Below are positions 1 to 9,543 of a DNA stretch of 64,000 nt, one piece after another; position 1 is the first letter of the stretch, and the number at the start of each line of letters is the position of its first letter. Origin of the DNA: Cellvibrionales bacterium UBA7375 (GTDB lineage: Bacteria; Pseudomonadota; Gammaproteobacteria; Pseudomonadales; Porticoccaceae); NCBI GenBank assembly GCA_949487135.1, contig CATAJQ010000047.1:1-64000 (forward strand). Direction: 5' to 3'. The notes under the pieces were generated by a model that was not told the origin of the DNA, did not search any database, and was given only the letters and a program-made list of their open reading frames with translations. A program made the translations under genes and the position numbers.

Positions 1-119
1 ACGTGCAGATGGAAGTTGAGTTGATTCACCCGATTGCGATGGAAGAAGGTCTTCGATTTGCAATTCGTGAAGGTGGCCGCACAGTAGGTGCAGGTGTTGT
101 TGCCAAAATTATTGCTTAA
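1..119 (+). CDS. tuf: Elongation factor Tu, C-terminal end (partial)
   Basis: The frame is open from the window edge (codons begin at base 3) and ends in TAA at 117-119. The 38 visible residues match the end of the EF-Tu beta-barrel domain 3, including [20 protein letters not shown], the [10 protein letters not shown] segment and the terminal KIIA. EF-Tu is the GTPase that carries aminoacyl-tRNA to the ribosome. tuf directly upstream of rpsJ is the usual end of the str operon in gammaproteobacteria. Everything before domain 3 lies outside the window. Confidence 0.95.
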   Translation, partial: VQMEVELIHPIAMEEGLRFAIREGGRTVGAGVVAKIIA

Positions 120-135
120 GTCTTCATTGATGCTT

Positions 136-166
136 AAAAAAAGAGGGTTTTTATACCCTCTTTTTT
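136..166 (+). terminator. Rho-independent terminator after tuf
   Basis: A GAGGGT/ACCCTC stem (143-148 with 155-160) encloses a 6-nt loop and is followed by a run of six T. An A-run precedes the stem. It separates the tuf (str) transcript from the S10 operon promoter downstream. Confidence 0.85.
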
Positions 167-237
167 AACGCTAGGCTTTTTTTAAAGCCTATAAAACCGG
201 ACAAAAGTAAAAAAAAGCAATCTAAGCATTAATTAGC

Positions 238-266
238 TTGACAGGCTTGGGTCGCACCTCTAGAAT
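238..266 (+). promoter_or_regulatory. Sigma-70 promoter of the S10 operon
   Basis: TTGACA at 238-243 and TAGAAT at 261-266 are separated by exactly 17 nt. This is a near-consensus housekeeping promoter lying between the tuf terminator and rpsJ. The predicted start near 273 gives a leader of about 87 nt, shorter than the Escherichia coli S10 leader that binds L4; I did not recognise an L4-type structure in it. It is probably the main promoter for the ribosomal genes that follow. Confidence 0.8.
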
Positions 267-359
267 TCGCGCTCCTTTTTAAGGGCCGAGTGGCTTCAGA
301 AAAGTAATTTTTTTGAATGCCAAGTAATTTAAACGTATTGATAGCGGAGTTTCGCTTCC

Positions 360-671
360 ATGCAGAACCAAAGCATTAGGATTCGCCTTAAAGCGTTCGA
401 CCACAAGTTGATCGACACCTCAACTCAAGAAATTGTTGAGACTGCTAGACGCACTGGCGCACAAATTCGTGGCCCCATACCCTTGCCTACACGCAAGGAG
501 AGATTCACGGTGTTGATTTCTCCCCACGTAAACAAGGATGCGCGCGACCAGTATGAAATTCGTACGCACAAGCGCTTAATCGACATTGTCGAGCCAACTG
601 AAAAAACTGTTGATGCGCTAATGAAACTAAATCTTGCCGCAGGGGTTGATGTCCAGATTAGTCTGGGTTGA
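360..671 (+). CDS. rpsJ: 30S ribosomal protein S10
   Basis: 103 residues, the normal S10 length. [15 protein letters not shown] at the N-terminus and the [20 protein letters not shown] segment are hallmark S10 sequence. S10 is part of the 30S head and also works in transcription antitermination with NusB (family knowledge). A GGAG ribosome binding site lies 10 nt before the ATG, in the loop of a small AGCG/CGCT hairpin (343-356). It is the first gene of the S10 operon and is followed by an unusually long 108-nt spacer. Confidence 0.98.
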   Translation: MQNQSIRIRLKAFDHKLIDTSTQEIVETARRTGAQIRGPIPLPTRKERFTVLISPHVNKDARDQYEIRTHKRLIDIVEPTEKTVDALMKLNLAAGVDVQISLG

Positions 672-779
672 TATCAGCTGTAGCTGCTCAGCCTTTGCTG
701 GGCTTAATTTAAAAGTGTAATGCCTTGAAATAGGCAGCCGTAGCGGGTAAGAGCCCCGTACGCTTGAGAGGTCAAAAAA
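672..779 (+). other. Structured spacer between rpsJ and rplC
   Basis: 108 nt without a reading frame, whereas most neighbouring gaps are below 35 nt. Three short inverted repeats are visible: AGCC/GGCT (690-704), TGCCT/AGGCA (721-736), and AGCGGG pairing with CCC...CGCT through a 3-nt bulge (742-764). The last ends just before the GAGAGG ribosome binding site of rplC. It could be a processing or translational control element; no named regulator is recognised. Confidence 0.4.
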
Positions 780-1412
780 ATGAGTATAGGTCTTGTCGGC
801 CGCAAATGCGGCATGACTCGTGTATTTAACGAGGATGGTGCATCTATTCCAGTTACTGTGATAGAAGCGGCGCCCAACCTTATTACCCAAATTAAGTCTT
901 TGGAGACTGATGGCTATTCTGCTATTCAGGTCACCACAGGCTCTGTAAAAGCTTCCCGTGTTTCCAAATCCCAAGCAGGTCACTATGCCAAAGCAGGCGT
1001 AGAGGCTGGTCGTGGGCAATGGGAATTCCGTTCGGGAGCTGATGAAGCATTTGAAGTTGGTGCAGCATTAACGGTTGAGCGATTTGAGCAAGGCCAAAAA
1101 GTTGATGTCACCGGCACATCCAAAGGTAAAGGCTTCCAAGGGGGCGTCAAGCGTTGGAACTTCACCATGCAGGATGCGACACATGGTAACTCTATCTCTC
1201 ACCGTGCACCTGGATCAATTGGTCAAAACCAAACCCCTGGTCGAGTATTTAAAGGTAAGAAGATGGCGGGTCATATGGGTGCTGAGCAGGTGACTACTCA
1301 GAATTTAGAAATTGTCCGTGTTGATGCAGAACGCAATTTGTTGCTTGTTAAAGGTGCCGTTCCCGGTGCTCCAGGCGGCGATGTTGTAGTTCGTCCAGCA
1401 GTTAAGGCGTAA
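780..1412 (+). CDS. rplC: 50S ribosomal protein L3
   Basis: 210 residues. The [16 protein letters not shown] start and the central [15 protein letters not shown] loop, which reaches toward the peptidyl transferase centre, identify L3. The glutamine-containing stretch [18 protein letters not shown] includes the region methylated by PrmB in relatives. GAGAGG precedes the ATG by 8 nt. Second gene of the S10 operon; L3 is an early 50S assembly protein. Confidence 0.98.
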   Translation: MSIGLVGRKCGMTRVFNEDGASIPVTVIEAAPNLITQIKSLETDGYSAIQVTTGSVKASRVSKSQAGHYAKAGVEAGRGQWEFRSGADEAFEVGAALTVERFEQGQKVDVTGTSKGKGFQGGVKRWNFTMQDATHGNSISHRAPGSIGQNQTPGRVFKGKKMAGHMGAEQVTTQNLEIVRVDAERNLLLVKGAVPGAPGGDVVVRPAVKA

Positions 1413-1423
1413 GGGGAGTGTCC

Positions 1424-2038
1424 ATGGAATTAGCAATAGCGACACCGAAAGGTAAAAAAGGAACGGTTGAAGTTTCAGAATTAGCCTTTGGAAAAGAATT
1501 TAATCAAGATCTTATTCACCAAACCGTAGTAGCGTTTTTGGCGGGTGCTCGTCAGGGCACTAAAGCGCAAAAGAATCGTTCAGCAGTTTCTGGTGGTGGT
1601 CGTAAACCTTTCCGTCAGAAAGGTACAGGTCGTGCGCGAGCAGGTACAATCAGAAGTCCACTGTGGCGTTCTGGTGGTGTTACCTTTGCTGCGCAGCCAC
1701 AGGATCACAGTCAAAAGCTAAACCGCAAAATGTACCGTTCTGCGATGCAGTCAATTGTTTCTGAGCTGGCCCGCCAAGAGCGTTTAATTGTGGTTGAGAA
1801 GTTCGAGCTTAAAGAGCCAAAGACAAAAGGTTTGGTGGCTAAGCTTGCAGACTTCAAATTAAGTGAAGCGCTTATCGTCACAGAAGAAGTAAGTGAGAAC
1901 TTATACTTAGCTTCTCGCAACCTGCATAAGGTTGATATTTGCGACACTGCTGCTCTTGATCCGGTTAGCTTAATTAATTTTGATAAGGTGGTAATTACTG
2001 TTGCCGCCCTGAAAAAACTTGAGGAGATATTGGTATGA
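1424..2038 (+). CDS. rplD: 50S ribosomal protein L4
   Basis: 204 residues from the chosen ATG. An in-frame GTG at 1418 would sit inside the AAGGGGAG ribosome binding site (1411-1418), so the ATG at 1424, 5 nt after that site, is preferred; it also gives the family-typical MEL start. The long basic loop with [18 protein letters not shown] enters the exit tunnel. In enterobacteria L4 also represses the S10 operon (family knowledge). The TGA overlaps the ATG of rplW, suggesting coupled translation. Confidence 0.97.
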   Translation: MELAIATPKGKKGTVEVSELAFGKEFNQDLIHQTVVAFLAGARQGTKAQKNRSAVSGGGRKPFRQKGTGRARAGTIRSPLWRSGGVTFAAQPQDHSQKLNRKMYRSAMQSIVSELARQERLIVVEKFELKEPKTKGLVAKLADFKLSEALIVTEEVSENLYLASRNLHKVDICDTAALDPVSLINFDKVVITVAALKKLEEILV

Positions 2039-2331
2039 ACCAAGAGAGACTCTTCAAAGTGTTATTAGGACCGCACATCACGGAAAAAGCTGCTTCAGCT
2101 ACAGGGTCTGCGACTCAAGTAGCGTTCAAGGTAGCTACTGATGCCAGCAAGCTCGAAGTAAAGAAAGCGGTAGAGAAGCTCTTTGAGGTTAAGGTTGAAG
2201 GCGTTCGTGTGATTAATGTAAAAGGAAAAACACGCCGTACAAAAACTGGTATGGGCAAACGTAGCGATTGGAAAAAAGCTTATGTTCGCCTTGCTGAAGG
2301 TCAAGATATTGACTTTTCGGTTACGGAGTGA
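2035..2331 (+). CDS. rplW: 50S ribosomal protein L23
   Basis: 98 residues, standard bacterial L23 size. Recognised by [12 protein letters not shown] near the N-terminus and the [20 protein letters not shown] segment. L23 lines the polypeptide exit and docks trigger factor and SRP (family knowledge). Its ATG overlaps the rplD stop by 4 nt, the usual S10-operon arrangement. Confidence 0.97.
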   Translation: MNQERLFKVLLGPHITEKAASATGSATQVAFKVATDASKLEVKKAVEKLFEVKVEGVRVINVKGKTRRTKTGMGKRSDWKKAYVRLAEGQDIDFSVTE

Positions 2332-2341
2332 GGGTTGAATA

Positions 2342-3163
2342 ATGTCAGTAATTAAGAGAAAACCAACTTCACCAGGTAGACGTTTTGTAGTAAGCGTTGT
2401 TACACCTGATTTGCACAAAGGTGCACCTTATGCGCCATTATTGGCGACTAAGAAGAAGTCAGGCGGTCGTAATAGCAATGGTCGAATCACTGTTCGTCAT
2501 ATTGGTGGTGGTCATAAGCAACATTACAGAATCGTAGACTTTAAGCGCGACAAAGATGGTATCCCATCGAAGGTAGAGCGTTTAGAGTATGATCCAAATC
2601 GCAGTGCACATATTGCATTGGTTTGTTATGCAGACGGCGAAAGAAGATACATTATTGCGCCTAAGGGTATAGCTGCTGGTGATACTTTAGTATCAGGTAG
2701 TGATGCGCCAATTAAAACAGGTAACTGTCTTCCGCTAAGAAACATCCCAGTGGGTTCGATTGTTCACTGTGTTGAAATGAAGCCAGGTAAAGGTGCTCAG
2801 TTAGCGCGTAGTGCTGCTGCTTCAGTTCAGCTAGTTGCGCGTGAAGGTGCTTATGCAACATTGCGGTTACGCAGTGGTGAGATGCGTAAGGTGCCAGTTG
2901 ATTGCCGCGCTACTCTAGGTGAAGTGTCTAACAGTGAGCACAGTCTTCGCTCATTGGGTAAGGCCGGTGCTTCTCGCTGGAGAGGTATTAGACCAACAGT
3001 TCGTGGTGTTGCTATGAACCCAGTTGATCACCCGCATGGTGGTGGTGAAGGACGTACTTCTGGTGGTCGTCACCCTGTTTCACCTTGGGGTATGCCTACA
3101 AAAGGTTACAAGACGCGCAAGAATAAGCGTACTGATAAATACATTGTTCGTCGTCGCAAGTAA
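2342..3163 (+). CDS. rplB: 50S ribosomal protein L2
   Basis: 273 residues. [14 protein letters not shown] at the start, [18 protein letters not shown], and the C-terminal [19 protein letters not shown] with the conserved histidine region near the peptidyl transferase centre are diagnostic. L2 is among the most conserved 50S proteins. It follows rplW by 10 nt and precedes rpsS. Confidence 0.98.
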   Translation: MSVIKRKPTSPGRRFVVSVVTPDLHKGAPYAPLLATKKKSGGRNSNGRITVRHIGGGHKQHYRIVDFKRDKDGIPSKVERLEYDPNRSAHIALVCYADGERRYIIAPKGIAAGDTLVSGSDAPIKTGNCLPLRNIPVGSIVHCVEMKPGKGAQLARSAAASVQLVAREGAYATLRLRSGEMRKVPVDCRATLGEVSNSEHSLRSLGKAGASRWRGIRPTVRGVAMNPVDHPHGGGEGRTSGGRHPVSPWGMPTKGYKTRKNKRTDKYIVRRRK

Positions 3164-3196
3164 GCGAAGACTGATTATTATAAGAGGAAAGCAAAC

Positions 3197-3469
3197 GTGC
3201 CACGCTCTCTAAAAAAAGGACCATTCGTAGATCTTCACCTAGTAAAGAAGGTTGAAGCCGCTGCAGAAGCCAACGATCGTCGACCGATTAAAACTTGGTC
3301 TCGTCGCTCAATGATTCTACCGGATATGGTTGGTCTTACTATTGCCATTCACAATGGCCGTCAACATGTTCCTGTTTTGATCAATGAAGAAATGGTTGGT
3401 CATAAGCTGGGTGAATTCGCTCCAACACGTACCTATAAAGGTCACGTTGCGGACAAGAAAGCCAAGTAA
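3197..3469 (+). CDS. rpsS: 30S ribosomal protein S19
   Basis: 90 residues beginning [11 protein letters not shown] after the initiator, the invariant S19 start. The start codon is GTG at 3197 with an AGAGGAAAG ribosome binding site upstream; no in-frame ATG would give the conserved N-terminus. The GRQHVPVLI and [12 protein letters not shown] segments are typical. S19 sits in the 30S head and contacts S13. Confidence 0.98.
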   Translation: MPRSLKKGPFVDLHLVKKVEAAAEANDRRPIKTWSRRSMILPDMVGLTIAIHNGRQHVPVLINEEMVGHKLGEFAPTRTYKGHVADKKAK

Positions 3470-3483
3470 GATAGGGGGTTATT

Positions 3484-3816
3484 GTGGAAGTAGTAGCTAA
3501 ATTAAAAGGTGCCAAACTATCAGCGCAAAAAGCGCGTTTGGTGGCCGATCAAATTCGCGGTAAATCCGCTGAATCTGCTCTTGAGCTTTTACAGTTCAGT
3601 GGCAGAAAAGGCGCTGACATCATCAAGAAGGTTCTTGAGTCAGCAATTGCCAATGCAGAGCACAATGAAGGTGCTGATGTAGATGAGTTAAAAGTATCAA
3701 CAATTTTTGTTGATGAAGGTATGACTATGAAGCGCATTAGACCGCGTGCTAAGGGTCGTGCTGATAGAATTTTAAAGCGCAGTTGTCATATCACTGTGAA
3801 AGTTTCTGAGAAATAG
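3484..3816 (+). CDS. rplV: 50S ribosomal protein L22
   Basis: 110 residues starting at GTG 3484 with a GGGGG-type ribosome binding site 4 nt upstream. [18 protein letters not shown] and the hairpin region [16 protein letters not shown] identify L22, whose loop narrows the exit tunnel and is a known site of macrolide resistance changes in the family; no unusual residue is obvious. Confidence 0.97.
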   Translation: MEVVAKLKGAKLSAQKARLVADQIRGKSAESALELLQFSGRKGADIIKKVLESAIANAEHNEGADVDELKVSTIFVDEGMTMKRIRPRAKGRADRILKRSCHITVKVSEK

Positions 3817-3840
3817 AATTTAGGTTCGGGAGTCCATTAA

Positions 3841-4518
3841 ATGGGTCAAAAAGTACATCCAACCGGTATCCGTCTAGGTATTGTTAAAAAGCATGCCTCA
3901 ACTTGGTATTCCGGCACAAAGGATTATGCAGACAAGCTCTATCAGGATCTCACTGTGCGTGAGTTTATTCAGGAGTCTTTGGGGCATGCGTCAGTAAGCC
4001 GTGTTGATATTGAGCGTCCATCGGACAGTGCTCGAATCACAATCCACACAGCGCGCCCAGGCATAGTAATTGGTAAAAAGGGTGAGGATGTTGAAAAGCT
4101 ACGCAATGAAGTTTCAAAGCGTATGGGATGTCCCGTCCATGTAAATATTGAAGAAATTCGCAAGCCGGATTTAGATGCATCACTAGTAGCACAGAACGTT
4201 GCTCAGCAACTTGAGCGTCGTGTTATGTTCCGTCGCGCAATGAAGCGTGCCGTTCAAAATGCAATGCGTGCTGGTGCACAGGGTGTGAAGATCCAGGTTG
4301 GAGGTCGTTTGGGCGGAGCAGAGATTGCTCGTTCTGAATGGTACCGCGAAGGTCGAGTTCCGCTACATACATTGCGAGCAGATATCGACTATGCCACAGC
4401 TGAAGGCAATACCACTTATGGTGTGATTGGCGTGAAAGTGTGGATCTTTAAAGGTGAGATTTTGGGTGGTGAAGAAGCAGAAGTTGCGCCTTCACAAACT
4501 AAGACAAACAAGAAATAA
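3841..4518 (+). CDS. rpsC: 30S ribosomal protein S3
   Basis: 225 residues. [16 protein letters not shown] start, KH domain with the [16 protein letters not shown]xxG loop, and C-terminal [20 protein letters not shown]3 lies at the mRNA entry site and contributes to mRNA unwinding (family knowledge). The tail after residue 210 is acidic then lysine-rich and ends KTNKK, a common variable region. Confidence 0.98.
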   Translation: MGQKVHPTGIRLGIVKKHASTWYSGTKDYADKLYQDLTVREFIQESLGHASVSRVDIERPSDSARITIHTARPGIVIGKKGEDVEKLRNEVSKRMGCPVHVNIEEIRKPDLDASLVAQNVAQQLERRVMFRRAMKRAVQNAMRAGAQGVKIQVGGRLGGAEIARSEWYREGRVPLHTLRADIDYATAEGNTTYGVIGVKVWIFKGEILGGEEAEVAPSQTKTNKK

Positions 4519-4538
4519 GCGATTAAGAGTAGAGCGAA

Positions 4539-4952
4539 ATGCTACAGCCTAAACGTACAAAATTCCGCAAAATGCACAAGGGGCGCAACCGTGGGTTAGC
4601 GCACCGAGGAAGCAAGGTAAGCTTCGGTGAGTTTGCACTTAAAGCATCTGGTCGCGGTCGTTTGACCGCCAGACAAATTGAGGCAGCTCGTCGTGCAATG
4701 ACTCGTCATATTAAACGTGGCGGTAAAATTTGGATCCGTGTTTTTCCGGACAAGCCGATTACTAATAAGCCTCTCGAAGTTCGAATGGGTAAAGGTAAGG
4801 GTAATGTTGAATACTGGGTTGCGTTAATCCAACCTGGAAAGGTCCTTTATGAAATGGAAGGTGTAAGCGAGGAGCTAGCGCGTGAAGCATTTGCACTAGC
4901 GGCAGCAAAACTGCCAGTTGCAACCACCTTTGTTAAAAGAACGGTGATGTAA
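4539..4952 (+). CDS. rplP: 50S ribosomal protein L16
   Basis: 137 residues. [19 protein letters not shown] start and [20 protein letters not shown] are diagnostic. The arginine hydroxylated by YcfD/RoxA in relatives lies in the [20 protein letters not shown] region. L16 positions the A-site tRNA. It ends 2 nt before rpmC. Confidence 0.98.
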   Translation: MLQPKRTKFRKMHKGRNRGLAHRGSKVSFGEFALKASGRGRLTARQIEAARRAMTRHIKRGGKIWIRVFPDKPITNKPLEVRMGKGKGNVEYWVALIQPGKVLYEMEGVSEELAREAFALAAAKLPVATTFVKRTVM

Positions 4953-4954
4953 AG

Positions 4955-5146
4955 ATGAAAGCTAAAGATTTACGCGAAAAGTCGGTGGAAGAATTACAGT
5001 CGACTTTAGGTGAAGAGCAAGAAGCCCAGTTTAAATTGCGTATGCAGCATGCTACTGGTCAGCTTACTGAGACTCACAAGGTGAAAGATACGCGTCGTAA
5101 TATTGCGCGTCTTAAAACAGTTATCACTCAGAAGGCAGGTGAATAG
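4955..5146 (+). CDS. rpmC: 50S ribosomal protein L29
   Basis: 63 residues, all helical as usual. [14 protein letters not shown] at the start and [13 protein letters not shown] near the end match L29. It lies near the tunnel exit beside L23. Spacing to rplP and rpsQ is 2 nt on each side, so translation is likely coupled. Confidence 0.95.
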   Translation: MKAKDLREKSVEELQSTLGEEQEAQFKLRMQHATGQLTETHKVKDTRRNIARLKTVITQKAGE

Positions 5147-5148
5147 TT

Positions 5149-5415
5149 ATGTCTGATACTAAAACTAATACACGTACACTGACAGGCAAGATCGTCAGCG
5201 ACAAGATGGATAAGTCCATCACAGTGCTAGTTGAGCGCCGAGTGAAGCACCCTGTTTATGGGAAAATTTTGACCAAGTCATCAAAGATTAAAGCGCATGA
5301 CGAAGCGAATGATGCGCGTATGGGTGACGTGGTAACAATTGCTGAATGTGCACCTATCTCTAAGCTAAAGTCTTGGAAGTTGGTTAACATTGATGAGCGA
5401 GCTTTAGCAGAATAA
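5149..5415 (+). CDS. rpsQ: 30S ribosomal protein S17
   Basis: 88 residues. [31 protein letters not shown] and [18 protein letters not shown] are typical of S17, an OB-fold primary 16S rRNA binder. It is the last gene of the S10 block before the spc block (rplN). Confidence 0.97.
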   Translation: MSDTKTNTRTLTGKIVSDKMDKSITVLVERRVKHPVYGKILTKSSKIKAHDEANDARMGDVVTIAECAPISKLKSWKLVNIDERALAE

Positions 5416-5448
5416 TTCTGCTGATAGCGATAGTTTCGGGGAACGAAA

Positions 5449-5817
5449 ATGATTCAAACAGAAAGTTATCTTGATGTAGCAGACAACAGCGGCGCACGTC
5501 GTGTTATGTGCATCAAAGTATTAGGTGGATCCCACCGTCGCTATGCACGGGTTGGTGACATTATTAAAGTCACCGTTAAAGAAGCGATTCCTCGAGGCAA
5601 AGTGAAAAAAGGTCAGGTAATGAGTGCGGTTGTAGTTCGCACCAAAAAAGGCTTGCGCAGACAAGACGGTAGCTTAATTAAATTTGATGATAATGCTGCA
5701 GTTTTATTGAATGCGAGCAATGCGCCTGTAGGAACACGTATCTTTGGGCCGGTTACAAGAGAGCTTCGCAATGAAAAATTCATGCGAATTATCTCATTGG
5801 CTCCTGAAGTACTTTAA
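5449..5817 (+). CDS. rplN: 50S ribosomal protein L14
   Basis: 122 residues, standard. [20 protein letters not shown] start and the GPVTRELR segment are invariant L14 features. L14 contacts L19 and the 30S subunit and is the binding site of the silencing factor RsfS (family knowledge). First gene of the spc block; the 33-nt gap before it shows no clear promoter. Confidence 0.98.
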   Translation: MIQTESYLDVADNSGARRVMCIKVLGGSHRRYARVGDIIKVTVKEAIPRGKVKKGQVMSAVVVRTKKGLRRQDGSLIKFDDNAAVLLNASNAPVGTRIFGPVTRELRNEKFMRIISLAPEVL

Positions 5818-5831
5818 GCGAGGTTTTAGAC

Positions 5832-6155
5832 ATGGCAATGAAGAAAATCAAGCGTGATGACGAAGTCGTTGTTATTGCTGGTAAAGACAAAGGTAAGCGA
5901 GGCAAGGTGCTTAAAGTCTTAGATGATAATCGTCTATTGGTTTCTGGTGTGCAAATGATGAAGAAGCACCAAAAGCCGAACCCTCAAGCGGGTGTTCCAG
6001 GCGGAATTATTGAAAAGGAAGCGCCAATTCAAGTTTCAAATGTCGCGATCTTTAACAGTGCAACAAACAAAGCGGACCGAGTTGGGTTTAAAGTGCAAGA
6101 AGATAACACCAAAATTCGAGTATTTAAGTCAAGCGGCGAAGCCGTAGACGCTTAA
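5832..6155 (+). CDS. rplX: 50S ribosomal protein L24
   Basis: 107 residues. KOW motif near residues 8-30 ([20 protein letters not shown]) and the conserved [17 protein letters not shown] segment identify L24, an assembly initiator protein. ATG codons at 5832 and 5838 are both possible; the first follows a GCGAGG ribosome binding site. Confidence 0.97.
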   Translation: MAMKKIKRDDEVVVIAGKDKGKRGKVLKVLDDNRLLVSGVQMMKKHQKPNPQAGVPGGIIEKEAPIQVSNVAIFNSATNKADRVGFKVQEDNTKIRVFKSSGEAVDA

Positions 6156-6170
6156 GGATAGGTAGAGCAA

Positions 6171-6710
6171 ATGGCAAGGCTGAAAGAAGTTTACAATAAA
6201 GAAATAGCACCGGGTCTTAAAAAAGAGCTGGGTCTAGCAAATGTTATGGAAGTCCCGCGCATTCTTAAGGTAACGCTTAATATGGGTGTTGGTGAGGCTC
6301 TTGGCGATAAGAAGGCTCTAGAAAATGCAGTGGCTGATCTTACGCTTATCTCTGGCCAAAAGCCGGTGGTTAACAATGCTAGAAAATCTATTGCAGGTTT
6401 TAAGGTCCGTCAAGGCTGGCCAATTGGTACTAAGGTTACATTGCGCAGTGAGCGTATGTATGAATTCTTAGAGCGTCTTATTAGCATTGCTATTCCACGT
6501 ATCCGAGATTTCCGTGGTATTAGTCCAAAGCAGTTTGATGGTAGAGGTAATTTCTCAATGGGTGTCAGTGAGCAGATCATTTTCCCTGAGATTGATTATG
6601 AAAAAATTGATAAGTTGCGAGGTCTTGATATCACAATCACGACATCAGCTCGCAATGATGACGAAGGTCGCGCACTACTGCGTGCCTTTAACTTCCCGCT
6701 TAAAGGTTGA
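6171..6710 (+). CDS. rplE: 50S ribosomal protein L5
   Basis: 179 residues. The [11 protein letters not shown] segment, [20 protein letters not shown], and [19 protein letters not shown] are diagnostic of L5, which binds 5S rRNA and the P-site tRNA. It sits between rplX and rpsN as in other spc operons. Confidence 0.98.
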   Translation: MARLKEVYNKEIAPGLKKELGLANVMEVPRILKVTLNMGVGEALGDKKALENAVADLTLISGQKPVVNNARKSIAGFKVRQGWPIGTKVTLRSERMYEFLERLISIAIPRIRDFRGISPKQFDGRGNFSMGVSEQIIFPEIDYEKIDKLRGLDITITTSARNDDEGRALLRAFNFPLKG

Positions 6711-6722
6711 GGTACCAGACTC

Positions 6723-7028
6723 ATGGCAAAAGTATCTATGGTAGAGCGCGAAAAGCGTCGCGCCAAAACGGTTGAGAAATACGCTGCTAAGCGCGCTGAA
6801 TTAAAAGCGACAATTAGCAACGTAAACGCTTCAGATGAAGAGCGTTGGGAAGCGCAACAAAAGTTGCAAAAGTTACCCCGCGACGCCAGCCCAGTACGTC
6901 AGCGTAATCGTTGTAGCGTAACTGGTCGTCCTCACGGAGTTTACAGAAAATTTGGTTTATGCCGAAACAAGCTACGCGAGAGTGCAATGCGCGGTTTTGT
7001 TCCCGGACTACGTAAAGCCAGCTGGTAG
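6723..7028 (+). CDS. rpsN: 30S ribosomal protein S14 (long, zinc-free form)
   Basis: 101 residues. The long form without the paired CxxC motifs of zinc-binding S14, as in most gammaproteobacteria. C-terminal [21 protein letters not shown] and the terminal ASW are diagnostic. Located in the 30S head near S3 and S10. Confidence 0.97.
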   Translation: MAKVSMVEREKRRAKTVEKYAAKRAELKATISNVNASDEERWEAQQKLQKLPRDASPVRQRNRCSVTGRPHGVYRKFGLCRNKLRESAMRGFVPGLRKASW

Positions 7029-7045
7029 TTTAGGAGCGATATACT

Positions 7046-7438
7046 ATGAGCATGCAAGATCCAATAGCAGATATGTTGACGTGCATTCGTAATGCCCATC
7101 ATCGTAGCAAGCCAGAAGTTACAATGCCTTCTTCAAAGCTTAAAGCCTCTGTGGCAAAAGTTTTGCAAGAAGAGGGCTATATTAATGGCTTTAATGTCAG
7201 TGCAGAAGTTAAGCCTACATTGACTATAGATTTAAAGTATTTTGACGGTAAGCCGGTGATCGAAGAGATCAAGAGAATGAGTAAGCCGAGCCTTCGTCAT
7301 TACAGTGGTAGTAATGATCTGCCCCAAGTACGAAGCGGTCTCGGAATTGCGGTTATCTCTACCAGTAAAGGTGTGATGACAGATCGAGCTGCAAGAGCTG
7401 CCGGTATCGGCGGTGAAATTCTTTGCACAGTATTCTGA
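7046..7438 (+). CDS. rpsH: 30S ribosomal protein S8
   Basis: 130 residues. [19 protein letters not shown] start and the C-terminal [20 protein letters not shown] and GGEILCTVF are typical. S8 is a primary 16S rRNA binder and, in E. coli, the repressor of the spc operon through a site at rplE (family knowledge). Confidence 0.98.
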   Translation: MSMQDPIADMLTCIRNAHHRSKPEVTMPSSKLKASVAKVLQEEGYINGFNVSAEVKPTLTIDLKYFDGKPVIEEIKRMSKPSLRHYSGSNDLPQVRSGLGIAVISTSKGVMTDRAARAAGIGGEILCTVF

Positions 7439-7450
7439 TAGGAAACAACA

Positions 7451-7984
7451 ATGTCTAGAATTGCAAATAATCCAGTAGCCTTACCACAGGGTGTCGAAGT
7501 CACAGTAAGTGACTCTGATATCTCCGTTAAAGGCGCGAAAGGAACATTGGCCATGGCCATTAATCCTCATGTTGAAATTGTAAAGGGCGACAATGTGTTG
7601 ACCTTTGCGGCACGATCTGGGGATAACTTTTCACGAGCGTTGACTGGTACTACTAGAGCGCTTGTGAATAACATGGTTGTCGGCGTTACACAGGGTTTTG
7701 AGACTAAACTTGATTTAGTCGGTGTAGGTTACAGGGCGCAGGTCCAGGGTAAGAAATTAAATCTTACACTAGGTTTCTCGCATCCAGTTGTCTACGAATT
7801 ACCTGAGGGTGTATCTGCTGAAACGCCAAGTCAGACAGAAGTACTACTAAAGTCTGCTGATAAGCAAAAATTGGGTCAGGCCGTCGCTGAAGTTAGGGCG
7901 TTCCGTCCACCAGAGCCTTATAAAGGTAAAGGTGTTCAGATTTCTGGCGAATATATACGACGTAAAGAAGCCAAGAAGAAGTAA
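7451..7984 (+). CDS. rplF: 50S ribosomal protein L6
   Basis: 177 residues. MSRIANNPVALPQGVEV start, GVGYRAQVQGKKLNLTLGFSH, and the C-terminal RPPEPYKGKGVQISGEYIRR with the KKK tail identify L6, located at the base of the L7/L12 stalk near the factor-binding site. Confidence 0.98.
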   Translation: MSRIANNPVALPQGVEVTVSDSDISVKGAKGTLAMAINPHVEIVKGDNVLTFAARSGDNFSRALTGTTRALVNNMVVGVTQGFETKLDLVGVGYRAQVQGKKLNLTLGFSHPVVYELPEGVSAETPSQTEVLLKSADKQKLGQAVAEVRAFRPPEPYKGKGVQISGEYIRRKEAKKK

Positions 7985-7996
7985 TAGGTTAAAACC

Positions 7997-8347
7997 ATGA
8001 GCGATAAAAAATTATCACGTCAGCGTCGAGCAAGACGTTCACGAATGAAGATACGCGAGCAGGGCGCAACGCGTCTATGCATCAACCGTACTCCGCGTCA
8101 TATCTATGCGCAGGTTATTGCAGAGGGCGGTGCTAAAGTACTTGCCAGTGCATCAACCCTAGATAAAGATCTGAAGTCTGAAGGTACGGGTAATGTTACT
8201 GCAGCTGCGGCTGTTGGTAAGTTAGTTGCGGAGCGCGCTGTTGCAGCTGGTGTTAAAGCAGTTGCCTTTGACCGCAGCGGTTTTAAATATCATGGCCGTG
8301 TTAAAGCATTGGCAGACGCCGCGCGTGAAGCCGGCCTCGAATTTTAA
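7997..8347 (+). CDS. rplR: 50S ribosomal protein L18
   Basis: 116 residues. Basic N-terminus with [20 protein letters not shown], then the 5S-rRNA-binding fold ending [28 protein letters not shown]18 and L5 bind 5S rRNA. Spacing of 12 nt on each side. Confidence 0.97.
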   Translation: MSDKKLSRQRRARRSRMKIREQGATRLCINRTPRHIYAQVIAEGGAKVLASASTLDKDLKSEGTGNVTAAAAVGKLVAERAVAAGVKAVAFDRSGFKYHGRVKALADAAREAGLEF

Positions 8348-8359
8348 TAGGTAATAGAT

Positions 8360-8869
8360 ATGGCTTTTACAGATCAAAAAGACGCTGCAGCTGAAGGTAT
8401 GTTAGAGAAGCTGGTACAGGTCAACCGTGTTGCTAAGACAGTTAAAGGTGGACGTATTTTCTCTTTCACTGCGTTGACTGTTGTTGGTGATGGTAATGGC
8501 AAGGTTGGGTTTGGTCGCGGTAAAGCGCGCGAAGTTCCAGCAGCTATTCAAAAGGCAAATGAAGCTGCTCGTAGAAATATGATTGATGTAGCTCTGGATG
8601 GCTCGACTATTCAGTATGCTACTAAAGGTATTCATTCTGCCTCAAAAATCTATATGCAGCCTGCATCTGAGGGTACTGGTGTAATTGCCGGTGGCGCAAT
8701 GCGGTCTGTGTTGGAAATTGCTGGTGTACAGAACGTACTAGCTAAGTGCTACGGTTCTACTAATCCAGTCAATGTTGTTAGAGCAACCTTTAACGCTCTA
8801 AGAGATATGAAGTCTCCTGATGATGTCGCTGCAAAACGCGGTAAATCAGTTGAAGAAATTCTGAATTAG
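8360..8869 (+). CDS. rpsE: 30S ribosomal protein S5
   Basis: 169 residues. [34 protein letters not shown] and the [18 protein letters not shown] segment are diagnostic of S5, which with S4 controls decoding fidelity. It lacks the long N-terminal extension of some families. Confidence 0.98.
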   Translation: MAFTDQKDAAAEGMLEKLVQVNRVAKTVKGGRIFSFTALTVVGDGNGKVGFGRGKAREVPAAIQKANEAARRNMIDVALDGSTIQYATKGIHSASKIYMQPASEGTGVIAGGAMRSVLEIAGVQNVLAKCYGSTNPVNVVRATFNALRDMKSPDDVAAKRGKSVEEILN

Positions 8870-8907
8870 TTGACGTTTTAAAGCGTCTCGGTGATTGGAA
8901 ATAGATC

Positions 8908-9102
8908 ATGGCTAAAGCTAAAGTAAAAAAAGTAAAAGTCACTCAAGTTAAGAGTGCAATTGGGCGATTAAAAAATCATCAGGCTTGCCTGAGTGGTTTG
9001 GGATTGCGTCGTATGCACCACACAGTAGTTGTGGAAGATACGCCGTCTAATCGCGGCATGATCAATAAAGTTAACTATATGTTGCAGGTTGAGGAAGCTT
9101 AA
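8908..9102 (+). CDS. rpmD: 50S ribosomal protein L30
   Basis: 64 residues. [20 protein letters not shown] and [20 protein letters not shown] match L30. The N-terminus is a lysine/valine-rich extension ([10 protein letters not shown]). Its TAA is 1 nt before the rplO ATG, so the two are probably coupled. Confidence 0.96.
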   Translation: MAKAKVKKVKVTQVKSAIGRLKNHQACLSGLGLRRMHHTVVVEDTPSNRGMINKVNYMLQVEEA

Positions 9103-9103
9103 G

Positions 9104-9538
9104 ATGCGTCTGAACACCCTAAGCCCAGCCCCGGGTAGAATCAAAGAGGGCAAGCGTTGTGGTCGAGGTATTGGTAGCGGTCTTGGTAAGACTGGTGGCC
9201 GTGGTCACAAAGGTCAAAAAGCTCGTTCTGGTGGTTCAGTCCGTCCAGGTTTTGAGGGTGGTCAAATGCCCCTTCAAAAGCGTTTGCCTAAGTACGGTTT
9301 TACATCGCGTTTAGCTGCAGTGACTGCTGAAATTCGCTTGTCAGAACTAAACCTTATTGAAGGTGATGTTGCCGATATGGAAGCCTTACTTAAAGCCAGA
9401 CTAATTAATAACAACATTAGTCGTGCCAAAGTAATTGCTTCAGGTGAGCTTAAGAAAGCTATTACCCTCAAGGGTCTTGGCGCTACTAAAGGTGCAGCAG
9501 AAGCAATTGTTGCCGCTGGCGGAAAGGTAGAAGAGTAA
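9104..9538 (+). CDS. rplO: 50S ribosomal protein L15
   Basis: 144 residues from ATG 9104, giving the family-typical [20 protein letters not shown] start. An in-frame TTG at 9089 would extend it into rpmD without family support and was rejected. [19 protein letters not shown] and the [17 protein letters not shown] segment are diagnostic. L15 is a late 50S assembly protein near the tunnel. Confidence 0.97.
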   Translation: MRLNTLSPAPGRIKEGKRCGRGIGSGLGKTGGRGHKGQKARSGGSVRPGFEGGQMPLQKRLPKYGFTSRLAAVTAEIRLSELNLIEGDVADMEALLKARLINNNISRAKVIASGELKKAITLKGLGATKGAAEAIVAAGGKVEE

Positions 9539-9543
9539 GTCTT

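Noticed and set aside
627..1019. Minus-strand open frame across the rpsJ-rplC region
   Set aside because: It is antisense to real ribosomal genes, has no ribosome binding site and no recognisable protein features.
2095..2418. Minus-strand open frame in rplW/rplB
   Set aside because: Shadow of two well-supported ribosomal genes; composition not protein-like.
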